Shown: positions 14,023 through 19,548, counted from the stretch's first letter. The stretch: DNA of 19,548 nucleotides from JBDUCV01 sp040003255 (GCA_040003255.1 JBDUCV010000046.1:1-19548), one strand, 5' to 3'. Program-made: numbers and translations. Notes: generated by a model not told the origin, from the sequence alone.

Positions 14023-14154
14023 TCACTTCGCTGGGCGCTCCTTGGCCGCTCGCTGCAACGGCTCCTGGACCACCCCGCTGTTTTTCGACGGTTTGGCCTT
14101 TTTATCCTGCTTGGGTTTGCGGATCTCGCGTCCGCCCTTGTTCTTTCCGGCCAT
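14023..14154 (-). CDS. 43-residue lysine-rich small protein
   Basis: A short gene of 44 codons. The product starts MAGKNKGGREIRKPKQDKKA and ends RAAKERPAK. It is strongly basic, with 12 lysines and 4 arginines, has no hydrophobic segment and is probably disordered. The ATG at 14154 is preceded by AAGGTGGAG at a spacing of seven, an excellent ribosome binding site, which argues for a real gene despite its size. I recall small basic proteins with a GKNKGGRE-like start and a KPKKDK run being annotated as hypothetical in many bacteria, but I cannot confirm a family. RNA or ribosome binding is a guess from the charge. It is divergent from the winged-helix-like gene and lies inside the segment separating the two Tad blocks. 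Confidence 0.75.
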   Translation of the reverse strand: MAGKNKGGREIRKPKQDKKAKPSKNSGVVQEPLQRAAKERPAK

Positions 14155-14205
14155 TTGCGCACTCCACCTTCGTAGGAGTCGTCATAGCTGGGTCCCCGTC
14201 GTGAC

Positions 14206-14303
14206 GCTTTACGCCACGGTCCCGAGGGACGGATGCTACGCCGCTCGCCGACCCCTGCGTCGTTCGGCCGATTTCGTCCAGGTCTGCAGCACGACCGTAA
14301 AGC
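14206..14303. repeat. inverted repeat GCTTTACG / CGTAAAGC in a divergent promoter region
   Basis: GCTTTACG (14206-14213) and its exact reverse complement CGTAAAGC (14296-14303) lie 90 bp apart, start to start, between the divergent lysine-rich and winged-helix-like genes. Between them is the perfect 12-bp palindrome GTCCCGAGGGAC (14219-14230). They could be operator half-sites, but 8 bp is short. Confidence 0.35.
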
Positions 14304-14332
14304 AGCTGGTTCCTACGGATAGCAAGTTGGAC

Positions 14333-14338
14333 TACGCT
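14333..14338 (+). promoter_or_regulatory. -10 box of the winged-helix-like gene (leaderless)
   Basis: TACGCT fits TANNNT and is followed by seven bases before the ATG at 14346. Transcription would start at the start codon, which fits the absence of a ribosome binding site. No -35 is evident. Confidence 0.5.
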
Positions 14339-14345
14339 TAGCGGC

Positions 14346-14579
14346 ATGCCCATGGACCTTGAACAGCAGATTCTGAAGGTCCTTCGGGGCATGCGCAGCG
14401 ATGACCGGCCGGCGACGATCGGTGATCTGGCCCGCCGATTCGGAGCGAACTCCCATCTCGTTGCCGGTTGCGCCCAGCAGATGGTCGACAAGGGCCTCGC
14501 GCAGCCGTCGATGATCGAGGTGAGCGGCGCCAAGAAGCTGCAGGGCCTGCTGCCCCAGCCAGCGAGTGTCGAGCACTAG
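14346..14579 (+). CDS. small winged-helix-like protein of unknown function
   Basis: A 77-residue protein beginning MPMDLEQQILKVLRGM. The layout is three short helices (about 5-15, 24-31 and 36-49), then a beta-rich segment (PSMIEVSGAKKLQGLLPQP). The helices TIGDLARRFGA and HLVAGCAQQMVDKGLA look like the helix-turn-helix of a winged-helix domain, so DNA binding is plausible. I do not recognise a named family. The first ATG (14346) is preferred because a -10 box ends seven bases before it; a second ATG is two codons on. There is no ribosome binding site, so a leaderless mRNA is likely. Its transcript could run on through the structured stretch and 13-codon ORF to the terminator at 14825-14864. 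Confidence 0.7.
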   Translation: MPMDLEQQILKVLRGMRSDDRPATIGDLARRFGANSHLVAGCAQQMVDKGLAQPSMIEVSGAKKLQGLLPQPASVEH

Positions 14580-14608
14580 TTCGACCTGGGGCGGTGCGCT
14601 CCGGTAGG

Positions 14609-14667
14609 CTGAACCCAGCAGCCCACCTAGCGGCTGTCGGGAGGCATCGCCTCCTGGTCTGGTTCAG
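14609..14667 (+). ncRNA. possible structured RNA element (three-way junction)
   Basis: CTGAACC (14609-14615) pairs with GGTTCAG (14661-14667) and encloses two hairpins. One is GCAGCC/GGCTGT (14618-14637, one wobble, 8-base loop). The other is CGGGAGGC/GCCTCCTG (14638-14656, one wobble, loop ATC). A further GTATC/GATAC hairpin follows (14676-14689). It matches no riboswitch consensus I know. A TAGGCT hexamer (14605-14610) could be a -10, but it overlaps the closing arm, so the fold needs transcription from upstream. It may be a leader, a small RNA or chance pairing in GC-rich DNA. Confidence 0.35.
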
Positions 14668-14774
14668 ATCCACTCGTATCCCGAGATACATCGAGGCCTG
14701 GAGCAGGTAATACGCCCGGCCGTCTCCGCTGCCCTATCGCGTCGCAGATGGCCCATGGAGAAAAGGACATCGTC

Positions 14775-14816
14775 ATGAATGACGACAACGGCGGCTACGG
14801 CCCCTGGAACGACTAG
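14775..14816 (+). CDS. 13-residue micro-ORF MNDDNGGYGPWND
   Basis: A 14-codon frame from ATG to TAG with GGAGAAAAGGA ending eight bases before the ATG, a good ribosome binding site. The product is acidic and rich in Asp, Asn and Gly, with one Tyr and one Trp. The stop lies nine bases before a strong hairpin terminator. No gene follows on this strand, because tadC converges from the other side, so it is not a normal attenuator leader. It may be the last cistron of the winged-helix transcript. Coding potential cannot be proved at this length. Confidence 0.4.
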   Translation: MNDDNGGYGPWND

Positions 14817-14824
14817 CTGACATC

Positions 14825-14864
14825 GCACCGGCTCGCGCGGCAAGACAAGCCCGCGAGCCGGTGC
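14825..14864. terminator. strong hairpin terminator, probably bidirectional
   Basis: GCACCGGCTCGCG (14825-14837) and CGCGAGCCGGTGC (14852-14864) form a perfect 13-bp stem with a 14-base loop. It is followed on the plus strand by TGTTTCG, a short U-rich run. It lies nine bases after the micro-ORF stop and seven bases after the tadC stop on the other strand, so it can end both transcripts. Confidence 0.75.
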
Positions 14865-14871
14865 TGTTTCG

Positions 14872-15579
14872 TCAGGGCCCCAACCCGGTGAAGACGCCCC
14901 GGGCAACCCCCGCCACGACGGGCACGACCCCCACGCACACGAACGCAGGCAAGAAGCACAACCCCAGCGGTGCCATCGCCCATACGCCCGCGCGGTGCGC
15001 CCGCGCCTGCGCGGCTGCGCGCGCATCGGCACGAAGCTCGACGGCAAGACGCTCGAGGCCGCCGGCGAGCCGAATTCCGCTATCGGCGCTGCGGCAAGCG
15101 GTGCGGGCGACTGGCGCAAGTACCGGATCCTCGAGGAAGGTTCGCCACGCCTCGCTCGGCGCCGCGCCGAGCCGTAACAAGGCAGCGACGTGCGCCAGCC
15201 CCCCTGCGGCATGAGAGTCAGCAGCAGGCGCCGCGGCAAGCAGGGCCGTCTGTACCGGCTGGCCGCTGCGCAACACAGTCGCCATCAGATCCAGTACCAG
15301 CGGGAGCGTGGCGCGGTGACGAGCATCGCCGGCGCGTCTACTCGAAGCGTCCAACCGGGCGATCGTGGCGACGATCAACGGAGCGAGCACCGCGGTTACC
15401 GCGATGCCGACAACGGGTCCGGCCACCAGCACGGCGAACAATGCGGTGGCAGCGCACCCGCAGCTCTGCAGTGCGCGACGGGACAAGCCCTTCGGCCGGG
15501 TCCGTGCCGTGTCGTCCCCTTGTCCTGCCCTAGAGCTGAGCCAGATCGCTCCGGCCAGCCAGCAAAACGCGCCGCTCAT
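14872..15579 (-). CDS. tadC: TadC-like pilus assembly membrane protein (GspF domain)
   Basis: A 235-residue inner-membrane protein of the type II secretion F family. After a short hydrophobic N terminus (about 1-15) there is a hydrophobic pair (about 43-72), a cytoplasmic GspF-like four-helix region containing LPLVLDLMATVLRSGQPVQTAL, and a terminal hydrophobic segment (about 200-225). TadC with TadB forms the platform on which the ATPase TadA acts to extrude pilin. It corresponds in order to Rv3657c. The start is ATG at 15579 with CCAGGTGGG upstream, and it follows tadB by 25 bases. It is the last gene of the ssdA-tadABC block and ends at the hairpin terminator 14825-14864. Confidence 0.85.
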   Translation of the reverse strand: MSGAFCWLAGAIWLSSRAGQGDDTARTRPKGLSRRALQSCGCAATALFAVLVAGPVVGIAVTAVLAPLIVATIARLDASSRRAGDARHRATLPLVLDLMATVLRSGQPVQTALLAAAPAADSHAAGGLAHVAALLRLGAAPSEAWRTFLEDPVLAPVARTACRSADSGIRLAGGLERLAVELRADARAAAQARAHRAGVWAMAPLGLCFLPAFVCVGVVPVVAGVARGVFTGLGP

Positions 15580-15604
15580 GGCCGCCCACCTGGCAAGGTG
15601 TCGC

Positions 15605-16480
15605 TCACTCCCGTTCTGCCGCGGTGGTCAGCCGTAGCGTCCAAGCCATACCCGCCGCGTCGAGCAGGACGCCGACGCAGAGCAACCATTGGCCGGCCGA
15701 ATCACCGAACAAGATCGCAAATGGGTGAGCACCCATCGCAAGTCCCAGCCCCAACCCGACGGCGGGAAGTGCCGCCAAGAGCAGCGCCGATGAGCGGGGG
15801 CCGGCTAGCGCCGCTCCGACGTCGCGGACCTGACAGCGCCGAGCGTCCAGGTCGGCGTCGACCCTCGACAGGACTGCGGCCAAAGGAGCTCCGGTGGCCG
15901 TGGCCGCTCGCCAGGCATGGGCAACCGACGCGCAGCCGGATCCGTCGCGGTGCGCCAATGCGCCGAGCGCATCGGCGACATCACCGCCCAGCGCCGCGGC
16001 CTCGGCGGCGGCGGCGAACACGCGCGAAGAGGAGCCGTTCGCGTGGGCCGCCGCGCTGAGCGCAGCGGCGGGGGTCGCTCCGGCCTCGAGTTCCACGACA
16101 AGCAGGCGAATGGTTTCGCCGAGCGCCGCGTCGCCGCGGTGCGCTCGGCGCCGACGCATGCTGCGCCCAGCCAGGTACACCGCGGTCACGATGGCTACAC
16201 CGGCCGCGGCGCCCAGCGGGATCGATGACGCGACGCCCACCAACGCCGCGCACGCCCCACCGGCAAGTAGCGCAGCGCGCCCGGACGGCGCGGGGGGCCA
16301 GCTCCGCGGCGTCGCCACAGCCGGACCGCCGAGCCGGGATAGTGGCCAGCTGCGCGGCGCGGGCCCGGCCAGACCGGTAAGCCGGGACAGTCTGATCAGC
16401 CTCCGCAACCGTTGCTCGGATCGAGCCCGCGCCGGCCACAGAACCAGGGCGAGAGCCACGGCGAGCCAGCCGGCGGTCAT
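15605..16480 (-). CDS. tadB: TadB-like pilus assembly membrane protein (GspF domain)
   Basis: A 291-residue inner-membrane protein of the type II secretion F family. Hydrophobic segments lie near residues 3-16, 68-105 (a pair), 226-248 and 262-285. Between them is the cytoplasmic GspF helical domain with ALGETIRLLVVELEAGATPAAAL and GDVADALGALAHRDG. A linker at 28-66 contains a repeated LAGPAPRSWPLSRLGGP-like pattern. It pairs with TadC as the pilus platform. Its ATG overlaps the tadA stop as ATGA (16477-16480), indicating translational coupling. It corresponds to Rv3658c by order. Confidence 0.87.
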   Translation of the reverse strand: MTAGWLAVALALVLWPARARSEQRLRRLIRLSRLTGLAGPAPRSWPLSRLGGPAVATPRSWPPAPSGRAALLAGGACAALVGVASSIPLGAAAGVAIVTAVYLAGRSMRRRRAHRGDAALGETIRLLVVELEAGATPAAALSAAAHANGSSSRVFAAAAEAAALGGDVADALGALAHRDGSGCASVAHAWRAATATGAPLAAVLSRVDADLDARRCQVRDVGAALAGPRSSALLLAALPAVGLGLGLAMGAHPFAILFGDSAGQWLLCVGVLLDAAGMAWTLRLTTAAERE

Positions 16481-17613
16481 CGCAGCGCCGAGGGAACCGG
16501 CACGTCCCGCGAGCGCAGCAAGTCGGCGAGCACGGTGCCGACGCAGCCATCCTGCGCCGACCAGACCGGCGTGACCAGAAGTGAGCCAGCTAGCTGCACG
16601 ACCCCGATTTGCACGAGCTCGCGGATGCCTAACCGAGATCGCCGCAGATGCACGACCAGGTCCAGCCCGCTCGCAGCCTGACTCGCGACAGCCTCGCGAG
16701 GCACTCCGGCGAGCGCGCCGAGTGCGCTGAGCCGGGACGGGACGTCGGTGGCGGTATTGGCATGCAGCGTCGCTGCACCTCCCTCGTGGCCAGTGTTCAG
16801 CGCTGCGAGCAGCTCGGCCATCTCGGCGCCGCGGAACTCGCCGACCACCAGGCGGTCCGGACGCATCCGCAACGCCTGACGAACCAGCTCGCGCAGCCCG
16901 ACCGCACCAGATCCCTCGACGTTCGCCGGCCGGGTAACCAGACGCACGACATGCGGGTGCGCGATGATCAGCTCGGCGGCGTCCTCGACGACCACCAGCC
17001 GCTGATCTGCCGGGACGCAGGCCAGCAGCGCGCCGAGCAGGGTGGTCTTGCCCGAGCCGGTGCCGCCCGTGACGACGAACGCCAGTCGCGCCTCGACGAC
17101 GGCACGCAGCAAGTCCGCGACATGGCCCGGCACGAGTTCATCGAGGCCGAATCGACGCCGGGCGAGCACCCGCAGCGACAAGGTCGTCCACTCCGAGAGT
17201 GGCGGCAGGACAGCATGCAGCCGGGTGCCGTCGGGCAGGCGTGCGTCGACGAAGGGAGCGGCATCGTCGAGCCGGCGGCCGGCCACCGCCGCAAGTCGCT
17301 GGGCAAGGCGTCGCACCGAGGCGTCGTCACTGAAGTGCACTGACGCCCGTTCCAGGCCGCGGCCACGGTCGAGCCAGACGTCGCGTGGATTGTTGACCAG
17401 GACATCGGTTATGCCGGGCAGAGCAAGCAGCGGTTCGAGCGGACCAGCACCGGACAACTCCGCGCTGACCGTGCGTTCGATTGCGGCGAGCGCTCCGTCG
17501 TCAGCGAGAACCGAGTGGACGGCCGCCTCGGACCGGACGAGTTCGGCCAAGTCTCGGCCATCACGACCGGCCAACCGGCGGCGGACGGAGTCGACAAGCT
17601 GGTGATCGATCAT
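16477..17613 (-). CDS. tadA: TadA/CpaF pilus assembly ATPase
   Basis: A 378-residue type II/IV secretion ATPase that powers Tad pilus assembly. The Walker A motif GGTGSGKTT lies at 183-191, the Asp-box-like VVVEDAAEL at 207-215, the Walker B region RMRPDRLVVGEFRG at 249-262 with E259, and the His-box GHEGGAATLHAN at 275-286. The N-terminal domain (1-150) has the usual GPLEPLLALPGITDVLVNN entry. Length is typical for actinobacterial members. It corresponds to Rv3659c. Its ATG overlaps the ssdA stop by one base (TGATG), and its own stop overlaps tadB by four bases, so the block is tightly coupled. All catalytic motifs are intact, so the pilus motor looks functional. Confidence 0.94.
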   Translation of the reverse strand: MIDHQLVDSVRRRLAGRDGRDLAELVRSEAAVHSVLADDGALAAIERTVSAELSGAGPLEPLLALPGITDVLVNNPRDVWLDRGRGLERASVHFSDDASVRRLAQRLAAVAGRRLDDAAPFVDARLPDGTRLHAVLPPLSEWTTLSLRVLARRRFGLDELVPGHVADLLRAVVEARLAFVVTGGTGSGKTTLLGALLACVPADQRLVVVEDAAELIIAHPHVVRLVTRPANVEGSGAVGLRELVRQALRMRPDRLVVGEFRGAEMAELLAALNTGHEGGAATLHANTATDVPSRLSALGALAGVPREAVASQAASGLDLVVHLRRSRLGIRELVQIGVVQLAGSLLVTPVWSAQDGCVGTVLADLLRSRDVPVPSALR

Positions 17614-18284
17614 CAGGCGGCGTCCTGCACGATCGCGTCAAGCACGCCACGGGCGAGTAGCTGCATCGCCCGTGGCGGCGTTCCGGTCGCGAGCGGTGAC
17701 TCACCGGCCCGGTTGACCGAAGGCAGGGTGCCGATCAGCGGCCAGCCGACCAGGTCGGCGACGCGGTTCGGGCTGGCTAATCCCCGACTCGATCGGACGA
17801 CCAGCCCGCACGCCGAGCACGCCAGCTCGCGCACGGCCGCGCGCGCCGCGGTCACCCCGGTCACATCGGCGCGCGCCACCACGAGGACCAGGTCACAGCG
17901 ATCAAGAGCCGCCGACCGCGCCGGATGGGCGGCACGCCCGAGGTCGACGGCCACCGGCCCGAGGTGGCAGGCTACGTCGAGCAGCTGCCGCACCGGGTCG
18001 GCCGACGGTGTGACGTCAGCGGCGACGAAGCTCGCGGACCCCCAACGTGGCAGGCCCTGCGCAAGCGCCTGAGGGGACAATCCGCCGCCGCCCAGCCGTA
18101 AACCTGACCAGCGTGGCCCGGGCACATCCTCGGCGCCGAGAAGAACGTCGACCCCGCCGGCGACCGGATCAAGATCAACCAACACTCCATCACCGGCGGC
18201 GGCCAGGACGGCAGCGAAGGTGCTGGCGCCGACGCCACCGCTGCCCCCGACGATGCCAATCACCGGACCTGAACCGTCGCGCAT
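17613..18284 (-). CDS. SsdA/CpaE-like ATPase-fold pilus protein
   Basis: A 223-residue MinD/CpaE-type protein at the head of the tadABC block. The P-loop region is GGSGGVGASTFA (13-24). It keeps the glycine frame, but the deviant Walker A lysines are replaced by serine and alanine, as I recall for this family. A Walker-A-prime-like VLVDLDP follows (34-40), then CDLVLVVARADV near 130-141. In Caulobacter CpaE localises the pilus machine. The M. tuberculosis homologue Rv3660c was named SsdA for a septum-site effect. That protein is about 350 residues with an N-terminal domain missing here: a TGA lies in frame two codons before the ATG, so no longer product is possible. Motif copy B ends 50 bases upstream. 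No clear ribosome binding site is seen. Confidence 0.82.
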   Translation of the reverse strand: MRDGSGPVIGIVGGSGGVGASTFAAVLAAAGDGVLVDLDPVAGGVDVLLGAEDVPGPRWSGLRLGGGGLSPQALAQGLPRWGSASFVAADVTPSADPVRQLLDVACHLGPVAVDLGRAAHPARSAALDRCDLVLVVARADVTGVTAARAAVRELACSACGLVVRSSRGLASPNRVADLVGWPLIGTLPSVNRAGESPLATGTPPRAMQLLARGVLDAIVQDAA

Positions 18285-18334
18285 GGCTCAAGCCAACTTG
18301 CACCGCCGCCCGTCCACCAGGGCACAGCCGGGAT

Positions 18335-18374
18335 CTGTGGACGACGCGCCCGGCTGTGGACGACGCAGTTGACA
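18335..18374 (+). promoter_or_regulatory. composite CTGTGGA-TTGACA motif, copy B
   Basis: CTGTGGACGACG occurs twice (18335 and 18354, 19 bp apart), and TTGACA (18369) begins 15 bp after the second. It lies between divergent ssdA (minus) and the HAD gene (plus), 50 bases before ssdA. On the minus strand it reads TGTCAA, CGTCGTCCACAG, CGTCGTCCACAG. This is the best-preserved copy. Confidence 0.75.
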
Positions 18375-18384
18375 ACGCCGTCCG

Positions 18385-18390
18385 TATATT
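18385..18390 (+). promoter_or_regulatory. -10 box of the HAD-IB gene (leaderless)
   Basis: TATATT lies eight bases before the GTG start at 18399 and fits TANNNT, so the mRNA would begin near the start codon. The TTGACA of motif copy B is only 10 bp upstream, too close for a standard -35. This suggests TTGACA serves another role. Confidence 0.5.
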
Positions 18391-18398
18391 CCATCGGC

Positions 18399-19229
18399 GT
18401 GGCGGCTCCGACGGCAGCGTTCTTCGACCTCGACAAGACGGTCATCGCAAAATCGAGCACGCTCGCCTTCGGCCGGCCGTTCTACCAGAGCGGACTCCTG
18501 AACCGCCGGGCCGTCCTGCGCAGCGCTTATGCGCAGTTCGTTTTCGCCTTGTCCGGAGCGGACGAGGACCAGATGGCCCGAATGCGTGACTACCTGACCG
18601 CGATGTGCAGCGGCTGGGACGTCGCGCTCGTCCGCGAGGTGGTCGCCGAGACGGTTCACGAGATCATCGACCCACTGGTTTACGACGAGGCCGTCGCGTT
18701 GATCCAGGAGCACCGGGCGGCCGGGCGTGACGTCGTGATCGTCTCCTCCTCAGGCCTCGAGGTTGTCGCCCCGATCGGCGAGATGGTCGGCGCCGACCAC
18801 GTCGTCGCGACCAGCATGGTGGAGCGCGACGGCAAGTACACCGGGGAGATCGCCCGCTACGTCTACGGGCCGGTCAAGGCCGAGGCGATTCGCGAACTGG
18901 CCGCCGAACGCGGCTATGACCTGGGCGGAAGCTACGCCTACTCCGATTCGAGCACCGACGAGCCAATGCTGAGCGCGGTCGGCCACCCGTTCGCCGTGAA
19001 CCCCGACCGGATCCTGCGCAAGCTCGCAGCCGAACGCGGTTGGCCGGTGCTCTCGTTCAGCCAGGCCGTACCGCTGCGGGAGCGGATCTCCGGCATGCGC
19101 AGCCCCACTACGACACAGGTCGTGCTCACCGGCGCCGGCGTGGCGGCGGCAGCCGCCTTCACGTGGTACCGAGTGCGACGTCGACACTCCGAGACCGGCA
19201 GCTCTTCTGGAGGACGCACGGTGGCATGA
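18399..19229 (+). CDS. HAD-IB family phosphatase (SerB-like) with C-terminal membrane anchor
   Basis: A 276-residue haloacid dehalogenase superfamily phosphatase of subfamily IB. Motif I FFDLDKT (D10 nucleophile, D12 acid/base), motif II VSSSG, motif III lysine in VKAEAI and motif IV YSDSSTDEPML are all present, with the helical cap between motifs I and II. These enzymes hydrolyse small phosphate esters such as phosphoserine, and the substrate here is unknown. Residues after about 240 form a single hydrophobic segment (QVVLTGAGVAAAAAFTWY) followed by RVRRR, a likely tail anchor with the enzyme in the cytoplasm. GTG at 18399 is chosen because the product then begins directly with the HAD fold. 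A TTG ten codons earlier lies inside the regulatory motif. Its position next to ssdA matches Rv3661 in M. tuberculosis. Confidence 0.88.
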   Translation: MAAPTAAFFDLDKTVIAKSSTLAFGRPFYQSGLLNRRAVLRSAYAQFVFALSGADEDQMARMRDYLTAMCSGWDVALVREVVAETVHEIIDPLVYDEAVALIQEHRAAGRDVVIVSSSGLEVVAPIGEMVGADHVVATSMVERDGKYTGEIARYVYGPVKAEAIRELAAERGYDLGGSYAYSDSSTDEPMLSAVGHPFAVNPDRILRKLAAERGWPVLSFSQAVPLRERISGMRSPTTTQVVLTGAGVAAAAAFTWYRVRRRHSETGSSSGGRTVA

Positions 19230-19445
19230 CACGCCGGACGGGGGTTGTGCCGGCGGCGCGACAGGCGTGAAATAGCCCTACGGACAGGGTTCGTCGATGG
19301 CGGTCCAGCCCCCAGCGGATCCGAACCGGCACGCACCACCCGGGTACCCACGCGGCGAGTCCACCACGCATAGGTGAGTCGACGCGGACCGGTATCCACC
19401 GGCCTGCGCCTGACGTTCATGCAGGAGCACGCTTGGTAACCCAGG

Positions 19446-19488
19446 TGGGTGTGAGGCGGCGTCGCGGTGATCGCGGCGCCGCCACCCA
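19446..19488. terminator. strong GC-rich hairpin, likely bidirectional terminator
   Basis: GGCGGCGTCGCG (19455-19466) pairs with CGCGGCGCCGCC (19472-19483) over 12 bp including one wobble, with loop GTGAT. An outer TGGGT/ACCCA (19446-19450, 19484-19488) extends it after a 4-base bulge. No U-run follows, as is usual for many actinobacterial terminators. It is about 215 bases past the HAD stop codon. Confidence 0.55.
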
Positions 19489-19506
19489 TGTTCGTCGGGC
19501 GAGTGC

Positions 19507-19548
19507 CAGCCGCGGGCCAGCGTCGCGCGCGTCAGCCGCGGGCCAGCG
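19507..19548. repeat. direct repeat CAGCCGCGGGCCAGCG x2
   Basis: Two perfect 16-bp copies (19507-19522 and 19533-19548) with a 26-bp period, separated by TCGCGCGCGT. The second copy reaches the window edge, so the number of units is unknown. Confidence 0.8.

Larger units (their letters stand above)
19230..19548. other. 319-base stretch without a convincing gene
   Basis: Downstream of the HAD gene I see no coding region I can support. The stretch contains the hairpin at 19446-19488 and the direct repeat at 19507-19548. A minus-strand TGA at 19532-19534 after CTGGCCCGCGGC could be the end of a gene entering from outside the window (final residues LARG), which would put the hairpin between convergent genes. 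That is a guess from five codons. Confidence 0.5.

Noticed and set aside
14102..14533. 143-codon minus-strand frame over the lysine-rich and winged-helix-like genes
   Set aside because: It overlaps two better supported small genes in other frames, has no ribosome binding site and gives no recognisable protein.
14605..14610. TAGGCT as promoter of the 13-codon ORF
   Set aside because: It overlaps the closing arm of the predicted RNA fold and has no -35. Read-through from the winged-helix promoter explains the layout better, though it is not excluded.
18285..18398. 6C small RNA, which I recall between Rv3660c and Rv3661 in M. tuberculosis
   Set aside because: The homologous gap has no pair of C-rich loops (no run of six C). 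It holds motif copy B instead. No 6C-like element was found elsewhere in the window.
19297..19377. 26-residue plus-strand ORF MAVQPPADPNRHAPPGYPRG...
   Set aside because: Its ribosome binding site is weak, the opposite strand is open too, and nothing supports translation.
19280..19547. Open minus-strand frame entering from the window edge
   Set aside because: Third-position GC is poor after the first codons, and the frame crosses the strong hairpin and shows no family feature.
1..19548. CRISPR array, insertion sequence, prophage or integrase site
   Set aside because: No regularly spaced repeats, transposase or integrase domains, or tRNA-linked duplication were seen. The tRNA-Thr has no repeated 3' end inside the window.

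Overview
The window is high-GC chromosomal DNA from an actinobacterium (Actinomycetota). The order tRNA-Thr / PSP1 protein / holB / MFS-tmk fusion / topA / hppA, followed by a Tad-type pilus locus ending in a divergent HAD-IB phosphatase, matches a neighbourhood I recall from Streptomyces and Mycobacterium (M. tuberculosis Rv3644c to Rv3661). Other actinobacterial traits are a lysine-rich TopA tail, frequent GTG/TTG starts and -10 boxes of the TANNNT type lying 6 to 8 bases before start codons. I cannot name the genus. No phage, insertion sequence or CRISPR array is visible.

Region 1 (1-5020): on the minus strand, a MarR regulator, a thymidylate kinase fused behind an MFS permease, the clamp-loader delta-prime subunit (holB, overlapping tmk by four bases), a PSP1/RicT-like iron-sulfur-type protein and a tRNA-Thr. 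Region 2 (5030-6150): on the plus strand, divergent from marR, a Tam-like methyltransferase overlaps a VOC-fold protein by four bases. Two copies of a 16-bp palindromic operator, 21 bp apart, sit between the divergent genes. Region 3 (6153-12476): on the minus strand, a STAS anti-sigma antagonist, the proton pyrophosphatase HppA, a conserved hypothetical and TopA.

Region 4 (12665-18284): a Tad/Flp pilus locus on the minus strand in two blocks. Block one is ssdA/cpaE-like, tadA, tadB, tadC. Block two is a DUF4244 pilin, a TadE-like and a TadE/G-like protein. A 1.26-kb segment (13608-14871) separates them. It holds a 43-residue lysine-rich protein gene, a divergent winged-helix-like gene, and a structured stretch with a 13-codon ORF and a strong hairpin terminator. 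Region 5 (18399-19548): a HAD-IB phosphatase with a C-terminal membrane anchor, then 319 bases without a convincing gene but with a strong hairpin and a direct repeat at the window end.

The most notable observation is a composite motif present three times, all in intergenic DNA of the Tad region. It has two CTGTGGA-type half-elements 18 or 19 bp apart, and a TTGACA exactly 15 bp after the start of the second. One copy precedes ssdA-tadABC, one precedes the pilin operon, and one lies in the intervening segment. It looks like a shared control element for the split pilus locus. It resembles degenerate DnaA boxes, but its factor is unknown.
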